DNA of 19,257 bases from Bacillota bacterium (GTDB taxonomy: Bacteria > Bacillota > Clostridia > Christensenellales > Aristaeellaceae): positions 1 to 19,257 of the forward strand of contig JAEYRW010000191.1 of NCBI GenBank assembly GCA_023435435.1, given 5' to 3'. Each line of letters begins with the position of its first letter. The stretch's first letter is position 1. Made by a program: the position numbers and the translations under genes. Of the stretch, positions 7,885 to 14,983 are shown piece by piece. The notes beneath the pieces are model-generated. The model was not told the origin of the DNA. It saw nothing but the letters and a program-made list of their open reading frames with translations, and did no database searches.

Positions 7885-8026
7885 TCAGTCCTCCTTCGCT
7901 GCTCTTTCCCCAACGCGCATCCCTTTCAACGGAGTCTCCGCGTTCGCGTGAGACCGAAAGGCGTCGCGCATCCCGAGCATCTTTTGATAAAAGCCGCCGG
8001 ACGGGCCGCGCCCGTTCGGTCGTGTT
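7885..8026 (-). promoter_or_regulatory. Structured 5' leader of the rnj operon
   Basis: About 140 nt lie between the predicted transcription start and the rnj ATG. Self-complementary stretches are ACGGGC/GCCCGT with a 3-base loop (8001–8015), CTTTT/AAAAG (7981–7993), and GTCTC/GAGAC enclosing a CGCG pair (7934–7954). A 10-bp direct repeat, CGCGCATCCC on the plus strand, occurs at 7914–7923 and 7965–7974. No known riboswitch is recognised. Confidence 0.4.
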
Positions 8027-8032
8027 GTCGAT

Positions 8033-8041
8033 AGTATACCA
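8033..8041 (-). promoter_or_regulatory. Extended -10 promoter element of the rnj operon
   Basis: On the minus strand TGGTATACT gives an extended -10 (TG-N-TATACT, 5 of 6 bases). The -35 region about 17 bases upstream is a poor match, which is common for extended -10 promoters. It lies between the trxA terminator and rnj. Confidence 0.55.
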
Positions 8042-8117
8042 CACGCGGGTTACGTTTTACACCGCGCCGGTTTGATTTTTGAACAATATTTGCCGAATTT
8101 CAGCTGCGCGGCGCGCG

Positions 8118-8144
8118 AAAACGCGGGCGCGACGCGCCCGCGTT
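8118..8144 (-). terminator. Rho-independent terminator of the RseC-like–trxA operon
   Basis: A perfect 11-bp GC-rich inverted repeat, AACGCGGGCGC / GCGCCCGCGTT with a 3-base loop (8120–8144), begins 11 bases after the trxA stop. Only a four-base T run follows on the minus strand, so termination may be partial. Confidence 0.65.
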
Positions 8145-8155
8145 CCGTACCGCCT

Positions 8156-8479
8156 CTAAATGTTTTTGTCCACGAACGCTTTGAGGGTCTGCTGGGGCAC
8201 GGCGCCGATGAGCCGGTCCTTTTCCACCCCGTCCTTGAAGATGACGATGGTGGGAATGGACGAGACACCCATCGAAATCGCGGCGTCGGTCTCGTCGTCG
8301 ATGTTGAGCTTGCCAACCGTGAGCTTTCCGTCGTATTCTTCGGCGATCCTGTCCACAACCGGACTCATCATGCGGCAGGGGCCGCACCAGCTCGCCCAGA
8401 AATCCACAAGTGTGGTGCCCTGCTTCGCGAGGCTCTCCTTCGTCAAATCCGCTGATTTAAGTGTCTTGATCTCCGCCAT
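8156..8479 (-). CDS. trxA: Thioredoxin
   Basis: Small dithiol-disulfide oxidoreductase of 107 residues, the standard length. The active site is WCGPC (Cys32, Cys35) within VDFWASWCGPCRMMSPV. The cis-proline segment SIPTIVIFKDG and the C-terminal helix are intact. It has no signal peptide, so it is cytoplasmic. I used the ATG at 8479 with GGAGGAG immediately upstream; the longer open frame to 8551 lies inside the preceding gene. The start overlaps the 3' end of the RseC-like gene by 23 bases, so the two are translationally linked. No thioredoxin reductase is visible in the window. Confidence 0.95.
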   Translation of the reverse strand: MAEIKTLKSADLTKESLAKQGTTLVDFWASWCGPCRMMSPVVDRIAEEYDGKLTVGKLNIDDETDAAISMGVSSIPTIVIFKDGVEKDRLIGAVPQQTLKAFVDKNI

Positions 8480-8885
8480 ATTCTCCTCCGCTTTCCCGGC
8501 ACGCGCGCGCTCTGGGCGCATACTTGCCGCTTGCTTTGATTCGCCTGTCATAAATTTTTATGGCCAGCAGCGCCAACGCCAGCGCGCCGACAGCCGCCGC
8601 CGCCTGAATATAATCCACGTCCGTAAATGCGCGCGCAACAAACAGACCGGTCAGGAACGCCGCGATGGGGATGCCGTATGCGATGAAGGATGCCCGCGAA
8701 AAGCGCGCGTCGTCGAGTGCAAGCTCGACCACCTGTCCCTCCTCATAGCTGCCCTTTGGAAGCTCCACGTACACCGATTCCTGCCTGCCGTACGCGCACG
8801 CATGGCAGCTCCCGCACGCCTCAGCGCGCCGAACCTCCGCCATGAGCTTCCCCTCGTGTCTGACCACCATTGCCGTCTGTTTCAT
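8457..8885 (-). CDS. RseC/MucC-like (SoxR-reducing) membrane protein
   Basis: A 142-residue protein with the layout of the RseC/MucC family (PF04246). The N-terminal domain carries a Cys cluster ACGSCHACAYG (Cys24, Cys27, Cys30). A small beta-rich stretch (ESVYVELPKGSYEEGQVVEL) follows, then two membrane helices at about 66–86 and 92–111, and a basic, Cys-containing tail. In Proteobacteria relatives help reduce SoxR or modulate anti-sigma RseA. In Firmicutes the role is not established, but redox transfer is plausible next to trxA. The ATG at 8885 has GGAG ten bases upstream; a GTG at 8894 sits too close to that site. It is the first gene after its own promoter, which lies in the short gap from the oxidoreductase. 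Confidence 0.75.
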   Translation of the reverse strand: MKQTAMVVRHEGKLMAEVRRAEACGSCHACAYGRQESVYVELPKGSYEEGQVVELALDDARFSRASFIAYGIPIAAFLTGLFVARAFTDVDYIQAAAAVGALALALLAIKIYDRRIKASGKYAPRARACRESGGEYGGDQDT

Positions 8886-8905
8886 ATGACTCACGCTCCG
8901 AGTGT

Positions 8906-8932
8906 ATTATAAACGGGCATCCCGTCTTCTAA
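8906..8932 (-). promoter_or_regulatory. Promoter with palindromic spacer upstream of the RseC-like–trxA operon
   Basis: On the minus strand a perfect TATAAT (8906–8911) sits 20–30 bases before the start. The best -35 is TTTAGA (8927–8932), at a short 15-base spacing. The spacer contains ACGGG-ATG-CCCGT, a 13-bp interrupted palindrome. It could be an operator, or a weak terminator of the upstream oxidoreductase because TTTATAAT follows it. Confidence 0.55.
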
Positions 8933-10008
8933 ACCCCCGGGCGCGTCGCGGACGCGAGATCCATCATCTGAACCGGCCGCCCGGTTTCGCCGCTTCTGAG
9001 CATGCCGGTCATGACGTCCAGCGCGTGGCCGGTCATTTTCCAGCTCGTGACAAAGTCGCCTCCCCCGCACCCGAACGCCTCCGCCATTTTGGAAAGGCCA
9101 AGCGCGCGGCTGTTTTCCTTGTAGGGGAACATGAGGGGCATTTCCCGCGTGGTTCCGTCTTCCGGAAGATACAGCTTTACCGGCCCGCCGAACGTATTCG
9201 GGTCGGGAACGGTGAGCGTGCCCTTTTCGCCGTAGATTTCGATGCAGGGCAGCGACGCGCGCAGGGTCTCAAAGGACATGATCATGCTCGCGGTGGCACC
9301 GGAGCGGAACCGAAGCGTACCCGCCACGTAGGTTGGGGTTTCCACCTCGATGACGAGGCCCTTTTTCTCCTTGCACGTCGCAACGCGCGTGTCGAAGGAC
9401 GTCTGCGTCATGGCAAAGAGGCTGTCCACAGGACCGAGCAGCGAAATGAGCGCCGTCGTATAGTACGGCCCCATGTCGAGCATCGGGCCCGCGCCGGGCT
9501 TGTAGAAAAACTCCGGGTCGGGATGCCAGGTCTCCACGCCGTGACTCATCATGAACGCCGTCGCGGCAAGCGGCCGGCCGATGAAGCCCGCGTCGATGAT
9601 CCGCTTGCAGGTCTGAATGCCCGCCCCCAGGAACGTGTCCGGCGCACCGCCAAGCATGAGGTCCTTCTCCCGCGCGAGCCTGATGAGCTCGACGCCTTCC
9701 TCAATGGTGCCCGCCAGAGGCTTTTCCGAGTAGACATGCTTGCCCGCCTGAAGCGCGGCCTTGGTAACCGCATAGTGCTGGTATGCGCGGGTGATGTTGA
9801 GCACGATGTCGACATCCGGGTCCGCAAAGGCCTCGTGCATGTCCCGGTAGACCCTGGGAATCTCCGGGTACTTTTCCTTCGCGGCGAGCGCCCGCTCCGG
9901 AACGAGATCGCAGATCCCCGCGATTTCGAGGTTGTCAAATGTTTCCGCGATGTTTTTCAGGTAGATTCCGCTGATGTCGCCCACGCCGATGAACGCGATC
10001 CTGGCCAT
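8929..10008 (-). CDS. Gfo/Idh/MocA-family NAD(P)-dependent oxidoreductase
   Basis: Predicted sugar or cyclitol dehydrogenase of 359 residues. The N-terminal Rossmann fold begins MARIAFIGVGDISGIYL, with the acidic end of beta-2 at ICD. The family signature EKP lies in HVYSEKPLAGT near residue 98. The second domain has GGAPDTFLG and DMGPYY, corresponding to the conserved D-x-G-x-Y/H catalytic block. The ATG at 10008 was preferred because GGAGG lies nine bases upstream; an ATG two codons earlier (10014) is only three bases from that site. The gene follows the repeat protein by 24 nt with no visible terminator, so the two may be co-transcribed. Substrate cannot be inferred from the context. Confidence 0.9.
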   Translation of the reverse strand: MARIAFIGVGDISGIYLKNIAETFDNLEIAGICDLVPERALAAKEKYPEIPRVYRDMHEAFADPDVDIVLNITRAYQHYAVTKAALQAGKHVYSEKPLAGTIEEGVELIRLAREKDLMLGGAPDTFLGAGIQTCKRIIDAGFIGRPLAATAFMMSHGVETWHPDPEFFYKPGAGPMLDMGPYYTTALISLLGPVDSLFAMTQTSFDTRVATCKEKKGLVIEVETPTYVAGTLRFRSGATASMIMSFETLRASLPCIEIYGEKGTLTVPDPNTFGGPVKLYLPEDGTTREMPLMFPYKENSRALGLSKMAEAFGCGGGDFVTSWKMTGHALDVMTGMLRSGETGRPVQMMDLASATRPGV

Positions 10009-10032
10009 TCCCATTCCCCTCCAGAATACATG

Positions 10033-12984
10033 CTAATCCGAAACCGACGTCGGGGGATTGCAGTACCCGCAATCACTGTATCCATGTTCGAGGGCATACT
10101 TGAGTGTCACGGCCGTACCGTTTTTCATGCCCTCCTCGCTGCAGGTTGACGAGGTGTGATACAGATACGAGCTTGAATCGCCCGACAGATCGATATAGAC
10201 AGTGGTGTCGCCCGGCGCGGAGGTGTCCTCGCCGGAATCGTCGTCCGTGGAATCGGAACTCGAACCCGTGACGCAGATCGGGCATGGCTTGAGCCCGTAG
10301 GCCAGCGCCTCCCCAAGGGTGCCCGAAACCGCGCCGGAGCCGGCACAGGAGGCATCGTAGTGGTAGAGCTTCGTGCCGGAGACCGCATACACCTTCTTGG
10401 CCGCCGCCGCCGCGCAGTCGGGGCAGGCTGTGTAGCCGTAATTGAGCGCGACCTCCAGCGTAACCTTCTTCGCGTCCGTCATGCCGCCGCAGTTGGATTT
10501 GGTGTGATAGTACTTGCCGGTTGTGGTCACATACACGTCCACCCCCGACGTCCCGGAGGTATACTTCCCGGAATTCGTGCGCGTCTCGTCCGTGGTGGTG
10601 CCCGTCACACAGTTGGGGCACGGCTTGAGTCCGTAGGCAAGCGCCTGATCGAGAGTGCCTTTGGACGCGGAACTTCCGGCACAGCTGGACGAATAGTGGT
10701 AATACTTGCCTCCCTTGGTCGCGTAAACCGTCTTGCTGCCGGAGGCCGCGCAGATGGGACAGGCGCTCTTGCCGTAATTAAGCGCCGTCTCAAGGGTGAT
10801 CTTCGTCGCGGTGCCCGTGATGTTCGAGCAGGACGAATTGGTATGGTAGTACTTGCCCGCCGCGGTGGCGTATACGTCGATGCCGGACGTGCCCGAGGTG
10901 TATGTGGATGTGCTGGTCGAGTCGCTGGAGCTCGTGCCATAGCAGATCGGGCACTTCTTGAGCCCGTGCACCAACGCCTGGGCGAGGGTGCCCTTGACCG
11001 CGTCCGTCATGCCGGAGCAGGTGGCGATCTTGTGATAATAGGCGTTGCCCTTCTGGGCGTAGACGGTGTCATTGGCGCTGGCGGCGCACACGGGGCAGGG
11101 CTCCTTCCCGTCGTCGATGGCCTGCTCGAGGAGCACTTTCGTCGCGCCGTCATCGATCTGGGAACAGCTGGTCTTCGTGTGGTAATACTTGCCGTCCTCC
11201 GTGGCGTACACGTAGACGCCGGAATAACCGCTGTTGCCGTCCTCGGTGGTGTCGGTGCCGTCGACGGTGGAGCTGGAGCCGTCCGAGCTGGAGGAACTCC
11301 AGCACTTGGGGCAGGCCGTGTAGCCGTAGGCAAGCGCCTGGGCAAGCGTTCCCTCCACGGCGTCCGTCATGCCGGAACAGGTCGCGTAGGAATGGTAGTA
11401 TTTCCCGCCCTGACTGACGTAGACCTTCGTCTCGGCGGAGGCCGCGCAGATTGGGCAGGCTTCGCGCCCCTCCTTGATCATGGACAGAAGCGTCACCTTT
11501 TGCGCCCCCGTCATGCCCGAGCAGGTTGAATTCGTGTGATAGTACTTGCCGCCCGACGTCGCGTAGACGTAGACCGTGCTGTCGGTGGTCTCCTCGTCGC
11601 TGGAAGAATAGAAATCGTCCGTCACGCACACGGGGCACTTCTTCTTTCCGAGAACGAGGGCCGCGGCAAGAGTGATGCTCTTGGCGTTTTTCATGCCCTG
11701 GCAGTACTGGTCGGTATGGTAATAGGTTCCGCCCTCCGTGGCGTACACCTTCTTGTTGGCGCCCGCCGCGCAGATGGGACAACCCGTCTTGCCGCTTTGC
11801 AGCGCGGCGAGCAGCGTCACCTTCTTCGCGCCCGTCATATTCGAACAGTCGCTCTTGGTATGGAAGTATTGTCCCCCCGTCGTCATGTAGACATATATGC
11901 CGCTCTTATCGTTTCGGATGCTCGAAAGATACTTCGAGCCCGAGGAACTGCCGGAACTCGAGGTCGAGGAATCGGACACCGTGCCGCCCGCGCAGACGGG
12001 GCAAGCGGTCTTCCCCTCCGCCTCCGCCTCGGCCTTTGTGTAGGTAACCGCGTTTTTCATGCCGCTGCAGAACTTGTCGGTATGATAGTATTTTCCGGTG
12101 GAGGTGCCGTAATAAACCGTGTCGTCAGCCGCGCCGATGCACAGAGGGCACGCCGTCTGGTTCCGGTTGCGCGCCGCCGCGACGGTCATGATGGTGAGGT
12201 TCGTGCCCGCTTCGATGTTCGAGCAGTTGGGATCGCTGTGGTAGTAAAGTCCCGTCTGCGGGCTGTAAACCTGCGTCGTGTCGGTAACCGCGTCGCCGGT
12301 GGTGGTGTCGCCGGTGCCCGCCAGGGGCGTCGCGGAGGGTGAGACTTCCGGCTCCGTGGTTTCGTCCGCTTCCAGACCGCCCAATTCGCTCGTCGGCGTG
12401 GCGGACGGCTCAACGGTGGCCGCCGTTGTCGGCGCGGCCGTAACCAGGGTCATCTGCGGAGGCGTGGAGGTATCGCTGCCGCCGCCGAAAATCTTTGAGA
12501 AGATGATGATCAAAAGAACGATGAACCAGACCGCGGCCGCGGCGGAGAGCCCCGCGCGGATCTTAAAGTCGTAGCGGTTCAACCGCCAGAGCAGGTAAAT
12601 GCCCAACGGCGGAAGCACGACCAAAAGGGCGAGCACCACCCATGAATTGTTTTCTATGTATTCCATGACGGGGCCGCCCGGCGCACGCTGCTCGTCCTCG
12701 CGGTAATAGCCGTCTTCGCCCTCGTAATACCCGTCCTCGTCGCCGTACCGCTCCTCGGGCGCGTAGTCGTCCGCGCGATAATCGCCGTCATCCGCGCGGC
12801 CGTCTTCGTCATAATATTGGTCGCCGTCGTAGGGATATTGGGCTGCGCCGTATGCGGCGCGCCCTTCGTCCTGCGAAGCGTCCTTTCCAAAGGCAATCTT
12901 CTTGATTTCGCCTTCGCCCCAGCGGTACGCGAAACCGTGCCTTGAAAGATTGAACTTCAGTTTTCCTATTTTATGCGTTGCCAT
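10033..12984 (-). CDS. Membrane protein with 13 tandem H-x4-C / C-x2-C (Ada-like) metal-binding repeats
   Basis: I do not know a named family for the whole 983-residue protein. Residues 1–35 are basic and aromatic (KIGKLKFNLSRHGFAYRWGE). Residues 36–106 are rich in Asp, Glu and Tyr. Two membrane segments lie at about 114–133 and 146–166, joined by a basic loop (RLNRYDFKIR). A Thr/Pro/Ser linker spans 168–238. Residues 239–975 carry thirteen copies of a unit with a YYH-x4-C segment, an ALxxG helix segment and a CPxC pair. The first His/Cys pair is H249/C254 and the last is H943/C948; all thirteen units keep the His and three Cys. Units alternate between short and long Ser/Thr/Asp-rich linkers. 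The basic inter-helix loop suggests both termini are outside. ATG 12984 follows GAGGTGG. Role inferred only: metal or redox function at the cell surface. Confidence 0.85.
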   Translation of the reverse strand: MATHKIGKLKFNLSRHGFAYRWGEGEIKKIAFGKDASQDEGRAAYGAAQYPYDGDQYYDEDGRADDGDYRADDYAPEERYGDEDGYYEGEDGYYREDEQRAPGGPVMEYIENNSWVVLALLVVLPPLGIYLLWRLNRYDFKIRAGLSAAAAVWFIVLLIIIFSKIFGGGSDTSTPPQMTLVTAAPTTAATVEPSATPTSELGGLEADETTEPEVSPSATPLAGTGDTTTGDAVTDTTQVYSPQTGLYYHSDPNCSNIEAGTNLTIMTVAAARNRNQTACPLCIGAADDTVYYGTSTGKYYHTDKFCSGMKNAVTYTKAEAEAEGKTACPVCAGGTVSDSSTSSSGSSSGSKYLSSIRNDKSGIYVYMTTGGQYFHTKSDCSNMTGAKKVTLLAALQSGKTGCPICAAGANKKVYATEGGTYYHTDQYCQGMKNAKSITLAAALVLGKKKCPVCVTDDFYSSSDEETTDSTVYVYATSGGKYYHTNSTCSGMTGAQKVTLLSMIKEGREACPICAASAETKVYVSQGGKYYHSYATCSGMTDAVEGTLAQALAYGYTACPKCWSSSSSDGSSSTVDGTDTTEDGNSGYSGVYVYATEDGKYYHTKTSCSQIDDGATKVLLEQAIDDGKEPCPVCAASANDTVYAQKGNAYYHKIATCSGMTDAVKGTLAQALVHGLKKCPICYGTSSSDSTSTSTYTSGTSGIDVYATAAGKYYHTNSSCSNITGTATKITLETALNYGKSACPICAASGSKTVYATKGGKYYHYSSSCAGSSASKGTLDQALAYGLKPCPNCVTGTTTDETRTNSGKYTSGTSGVDVYVTTTGKYYHTKSNCGGMTDAKKVTLEVALNYGYTACPDCAAAAAKKVYAVSGTKLYHYDASCAGSGAVSGTLGEALAYGLKPCPICVTGSSSDSTDDDSGEDTSAPGDTTVYIDLSGDSSSYLYHTSSTCSEEGMKNGTAVTLKYALEHGYSDCGYCNPPTSVSD
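10060..12270 (-). repeat. Region encoding 13 degenerate tandem protein repeats in six pairs plus one
   Basis: Each unit spans about 45–50 residues plus linker. Ligand positions in the encoded protein (His, Cys, Cys, Cys) include 249/254/279/282, 301/306/328/331, 375/380/402/405, 423/428/450/453, 483/488/510/513 and 531/536/558/561. They continue regularly to 943/948/972/975. Odd units usually end with a short Ala-rich link (CAASxxxK/T), and even units with a 10–30 residue Ser/Thr-rich linker. The last unit has CGYC in place of CPxC. Confidence 0.9.
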
Positions 12985-13054
12985 TGATTCCCACCTCATA
13001 AGGAGACGCGTTGCTCGCTCTTGATCGCCGTCCGGGCATGCGATACACATATTA

Positions 13055-13083
13055 AGTTTACATCATAAAATATCCGGCGTCAA
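13055..13083 (-). promoter_or_regulatory. Candidate promoter of the repeat-protein gene
   Basis: On the minus strand TTGACG (13078–13083, 5 of 6 bases) is followed after 17 bases by TAAACT (13055–13060, 4 of 6). An overlapping TATGAT (13062–13067) is an alternative -10. The site is about 70 bases upstream of the ATG. Confidence 0.4.
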
Positions 13084-13221
13084 TCACGCAAGAGCGAAAA
13101 AATGTGCCTGAAATGAGAAGAATCGCGCATTTCCGTCGCATTTCCGTCATATTTATTCCCATGTATGCTACTAAACTTTGAACTTTGTTTCAATTGTTTG
13201 AAAAAATATTTCATTTCCTCA

Positions 13222-13250
13222 TTGCCTGCGGGCTTGAAATATGCTATAAT
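13222..13250 (+). promoter_or_regulatory. Extended -10 promoter of the CapA-like gene
   Basis: TTGCCT (13222–13227, 4 of 6) is followed by a 17-base spacer and a perfect TATAAT (13245–13250), with an extended -10 TG at 13242. It is 45 bases before the start codon. Confidence 0.75.
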
Positions 13251-13294
13251 CCTTTATACATATACAGTTATACAGTTTCCCGGAGGTGCAGTCA

Positions 13295-14626
13295 ATGAAA
13301 TTGGGCAAAGGCGGAATACATATCGGGCGGTATCGCGTCACGCCGTTGGGCATCGCGGTATTTGGGGCAATCCTCCTGGCGCTCGCCATCATCGCCGTCA
13401 TCATAGTCATGAACCAGATTTCCACCGACCCCACGATCACCATCGCGGGGACCGGCAATTCGGACGGCGCGCAAACCGAAGGACAGACCGTCATCACCAC
13501 CTATACTCCCACCCCGTTGCCCACCCTGGCGGCAACCAGCGAGCCGGAAATCACCCCTGAACCGGAACCGACGCCCGCTTCCGCGCGCATCCGCTTTCTG
13601 GGCGAAATCTCCGCCGACACAAACGTTCTTTCCGCCGCGCTTCAGGAGGACGGGAGCTACGACTTCTCCTCCATGTTCGGGATGATCGCGGGCGCCGTGG
13701 GCGACGCGGACTACACCATCGCGGACGTCGAGGGCTCCATGGGCGGCGTGGGCGAGGGCTACACGGGAAAGGACCCGTTCAACACGCCCGAATCCATGAT
13801 CGCAAACCTCAAGGACACTGGCGTCGATATGCTCGCCCTTGCCAACGACCATGCGCTCGACGCGTTCTTCGAGGGGCTTTTGGACACCATTTCCAACTGC
13901 AAGGCCGCGGAAATGGCCTATGCGGGTGCCGCAGAGACCCAGGATGAGAAGGACATCCCGAACATCGTCAGCATCAACGGCATCAATGTCTGCTTCCTGA
14001 ATTACACGACCACGCTCAACGCCAAGGAGAAAGCGACCAGCGAGGATGCGGTGAAATACGGTGTGAACCTCGCCTCCAACGCCAACGCCAAGACGGACGT
14101 GACGGCGGCGCGCGAGGCGGGCGCGGATGTCGTCGTGGCGATCATGAGCTGGGGCGACGACGGGTCCTCCAAGATCACCGACACGCAGAAAAAGGTCGCC
14201 AAGGCGCTCGTGGAAGCGAATGTCGATGTGATCGTCGGCTACGGCCCGCGCATCATCCAGCCGGTTTACTGGTTTGAGACCAAGGACAGCGATGGAAACG
14301 TCACCCACAGGACGCTTTGCGCGACCTCACTGGGAACCTTCCTCTCCGATTCCTCCGAGAAGAACCAGGACTTCGGCATCATCTTCGAGTTTACCATCCA
14401 GGAGGAAGAAGACGGAACCTTTACCGTCGAAAGCCCCGTGAGCATTCCCACCTATGTGTGGCGCGCGGCGGACGGCGACAAGACCCAGTATCGCGTGCTC
14501 GCCTGCGGCGAATGGCTCGAGGAGCAGCCCGAGGGCATGTCCGACGAAAATTACGCGCGGATGCGTGAAGTCTGGAACAACATTGGCACGGCTCTTACCG
14601 ACGCCACCGCCGTCGAGGCAAACTGA
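13295..14626 (+). CDS. Membrane-anchored CapA-family protein with degenerate metal site
   Basis: A 443-residue protein with an N-terminal membrane helix (about 18–39), a Thr/Pro/Glu-rich linker (about 60–95) and a C-terminal PGA_cap domain (PF09587 type). That domain has a calcineurin-like phosphoesterase fold and is associated with poly-gamma-glutamate capsule proteins. Recognisable blocks are FLGEISADTN (normally with GD), ADYTIADVEGSMGG (normally N-x-E), MLALANDHALDAFFEGLLDTI (normally NNHxxD), AIMSWGDDG (normally HWG) and VIVGYGPRIIQPV (normally HPH). Several expected metal ligands are therefore changed, so catalysis is doubtful and a structural or binding role is possible. The ATG at 13295 has CGGAGG eight bases upstream; an in-frame GTG at 13286 overlaps that site. 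No pgsB/capB genes are nearby. Confidence 0.83.
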   Translation: MKLGKGGIHIGRYRVTPLGIAVFGAILLALAIIAVIIVMNQISTDPTITIAGTGNSDGAQTEGQTVITTYTPTPLPTLAATSEPEITPEPEPTPASARIRFLGEISADTNVLSAALQEDGSYDFSSMFGMIAGAVGDADYTIADVEGSMGGVGEGYTGKDPFNTPESMIANLKDTGVDMLALANDHALDAFFEGLLDTISNCKAAEMAYAGAAETQDEKDIPNIVSINGINVCFLNYTTTLNAKEKATSEDAVKYGVNLASNANAKTDVTAAREAGADVVVAIMSWGDDGSSKITDTQKKVAKALVEANVDVIVGYGPRIIQPVYWFETKDSDGNVTHRTLCATSLGTFLSDSSEKNQDFGIIFEFTIQEEEDGTFTVESPVSIPTYVWRAADGDKTQYRVLACGEWLEEQPEGMSDENYARMREVWNNIGTALTDATAVEAN

Positions 14627-14634
14627 CGGGCATG

Positions 14635-14669
14635 AAAGAACCGGTCTCCACGCGGAGGCCGGTTCTTTT
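14635..14669. terminator. Bidirectional terminator between the CapA-like and MazG-like genes
   Basis: AAAGAACCGG-T-CTCC-ACGC-GGAG-G-CCGGTTCTTTT forms a long stem with one T·G pair and a four-base loop, starting just after the CapA-like stop. A-rich and T-rich flanks serve both strands, matching the two convergent genes. Confidence 0.85.
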
Positions 14670-14677
14670 GCGCGCTT

Positions 14678-14983
14678 CTATTCTTCCTTCAGCATGTGTC
14701 CGTTGGGCAGCGGACGGTACCTGCGATTTTTGTTTTTCTCCATTTTTTTAAGGATTTCCGCCTCGAGGTCGATGCCCGCGATTTCGGAAAGGCCCAGAAG
14801 ATAAATCGCGACGTCGGCAAGCTCCTCGGCAAAGGCCTCCTTCGACTCCAGCGCATGGGCATGATACGCCTCGCCGAGCTCGGTCATGATGAGGCAAAAC
14901 TCCATCTCAATGTTTTTTACGTTGAAGCCGTGGGCGACCTTGTTTTCGTAGACTCTTTTCTGCAATTCCTTCAGGTCAACCAT
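14678..14983 (-). CDS. MazG-like nucleotide pyrophosphohydrolase
   Basis: A single-domain all-alpha NTP pyrophosphatase of 101 residues. It shows the metal-binding pair E-x2-E (TELGEAY, Glu35/Glu38) and E-x2-D (EELADVAIYLLGL, Glu54/Asp57), followed by the Lys/Asn-rich KMEKNKNRRY helix typical of the MazG/PRA-PH group (PF03819). Such enzymes hydrolyse (d)NTPs to monophosphates and often cleanse damaged nucleotides; the substrate here is unknown. The ATG at 14983 overlaps the end of the GNAT gene by eight bases, so translation is likely coupled. It converges on the CapA-like gene with a shared terminator between them. Confidence 0.85.
   Translation of the reverse strand: MVDLKELQKRVYENKVAHGFNVKNIEMEFCLIMTELGEAYHAHALESKEAFAEELADVAIYLLGLSEIAGIDLEAEILKKMEKNKNRRYRPLPNGHMLKEE

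Larger units (their letters stand above)
12985..13294. other. Divergent intergenic region between the repeat-protein and CapA-like genes
   Basis: This 310-bp AT-richer stretch contains no convincing gene. It holds a good plus-strand promoter for the CapA-like gene and a weaker candidate for the repeat protein on the minus strand. An 11-bp tandem direct repeat, CGCATTTCCGT, lies at 13126–13136 and 13137–13147, midway between the two. The repeat could bind a regulator shared by the divergent genes, but nothing else supports that. Confidence 0.6.

Noticed and set aside
10033..13050. Excalibur or LPXTG-type surface anchoring in the repeat protein
   Set aside because: No LPXTG-like motif or C-terminal hydrophobic tail is present, and the repeats lack the Excalibur DxDxDGxxCE pattern.
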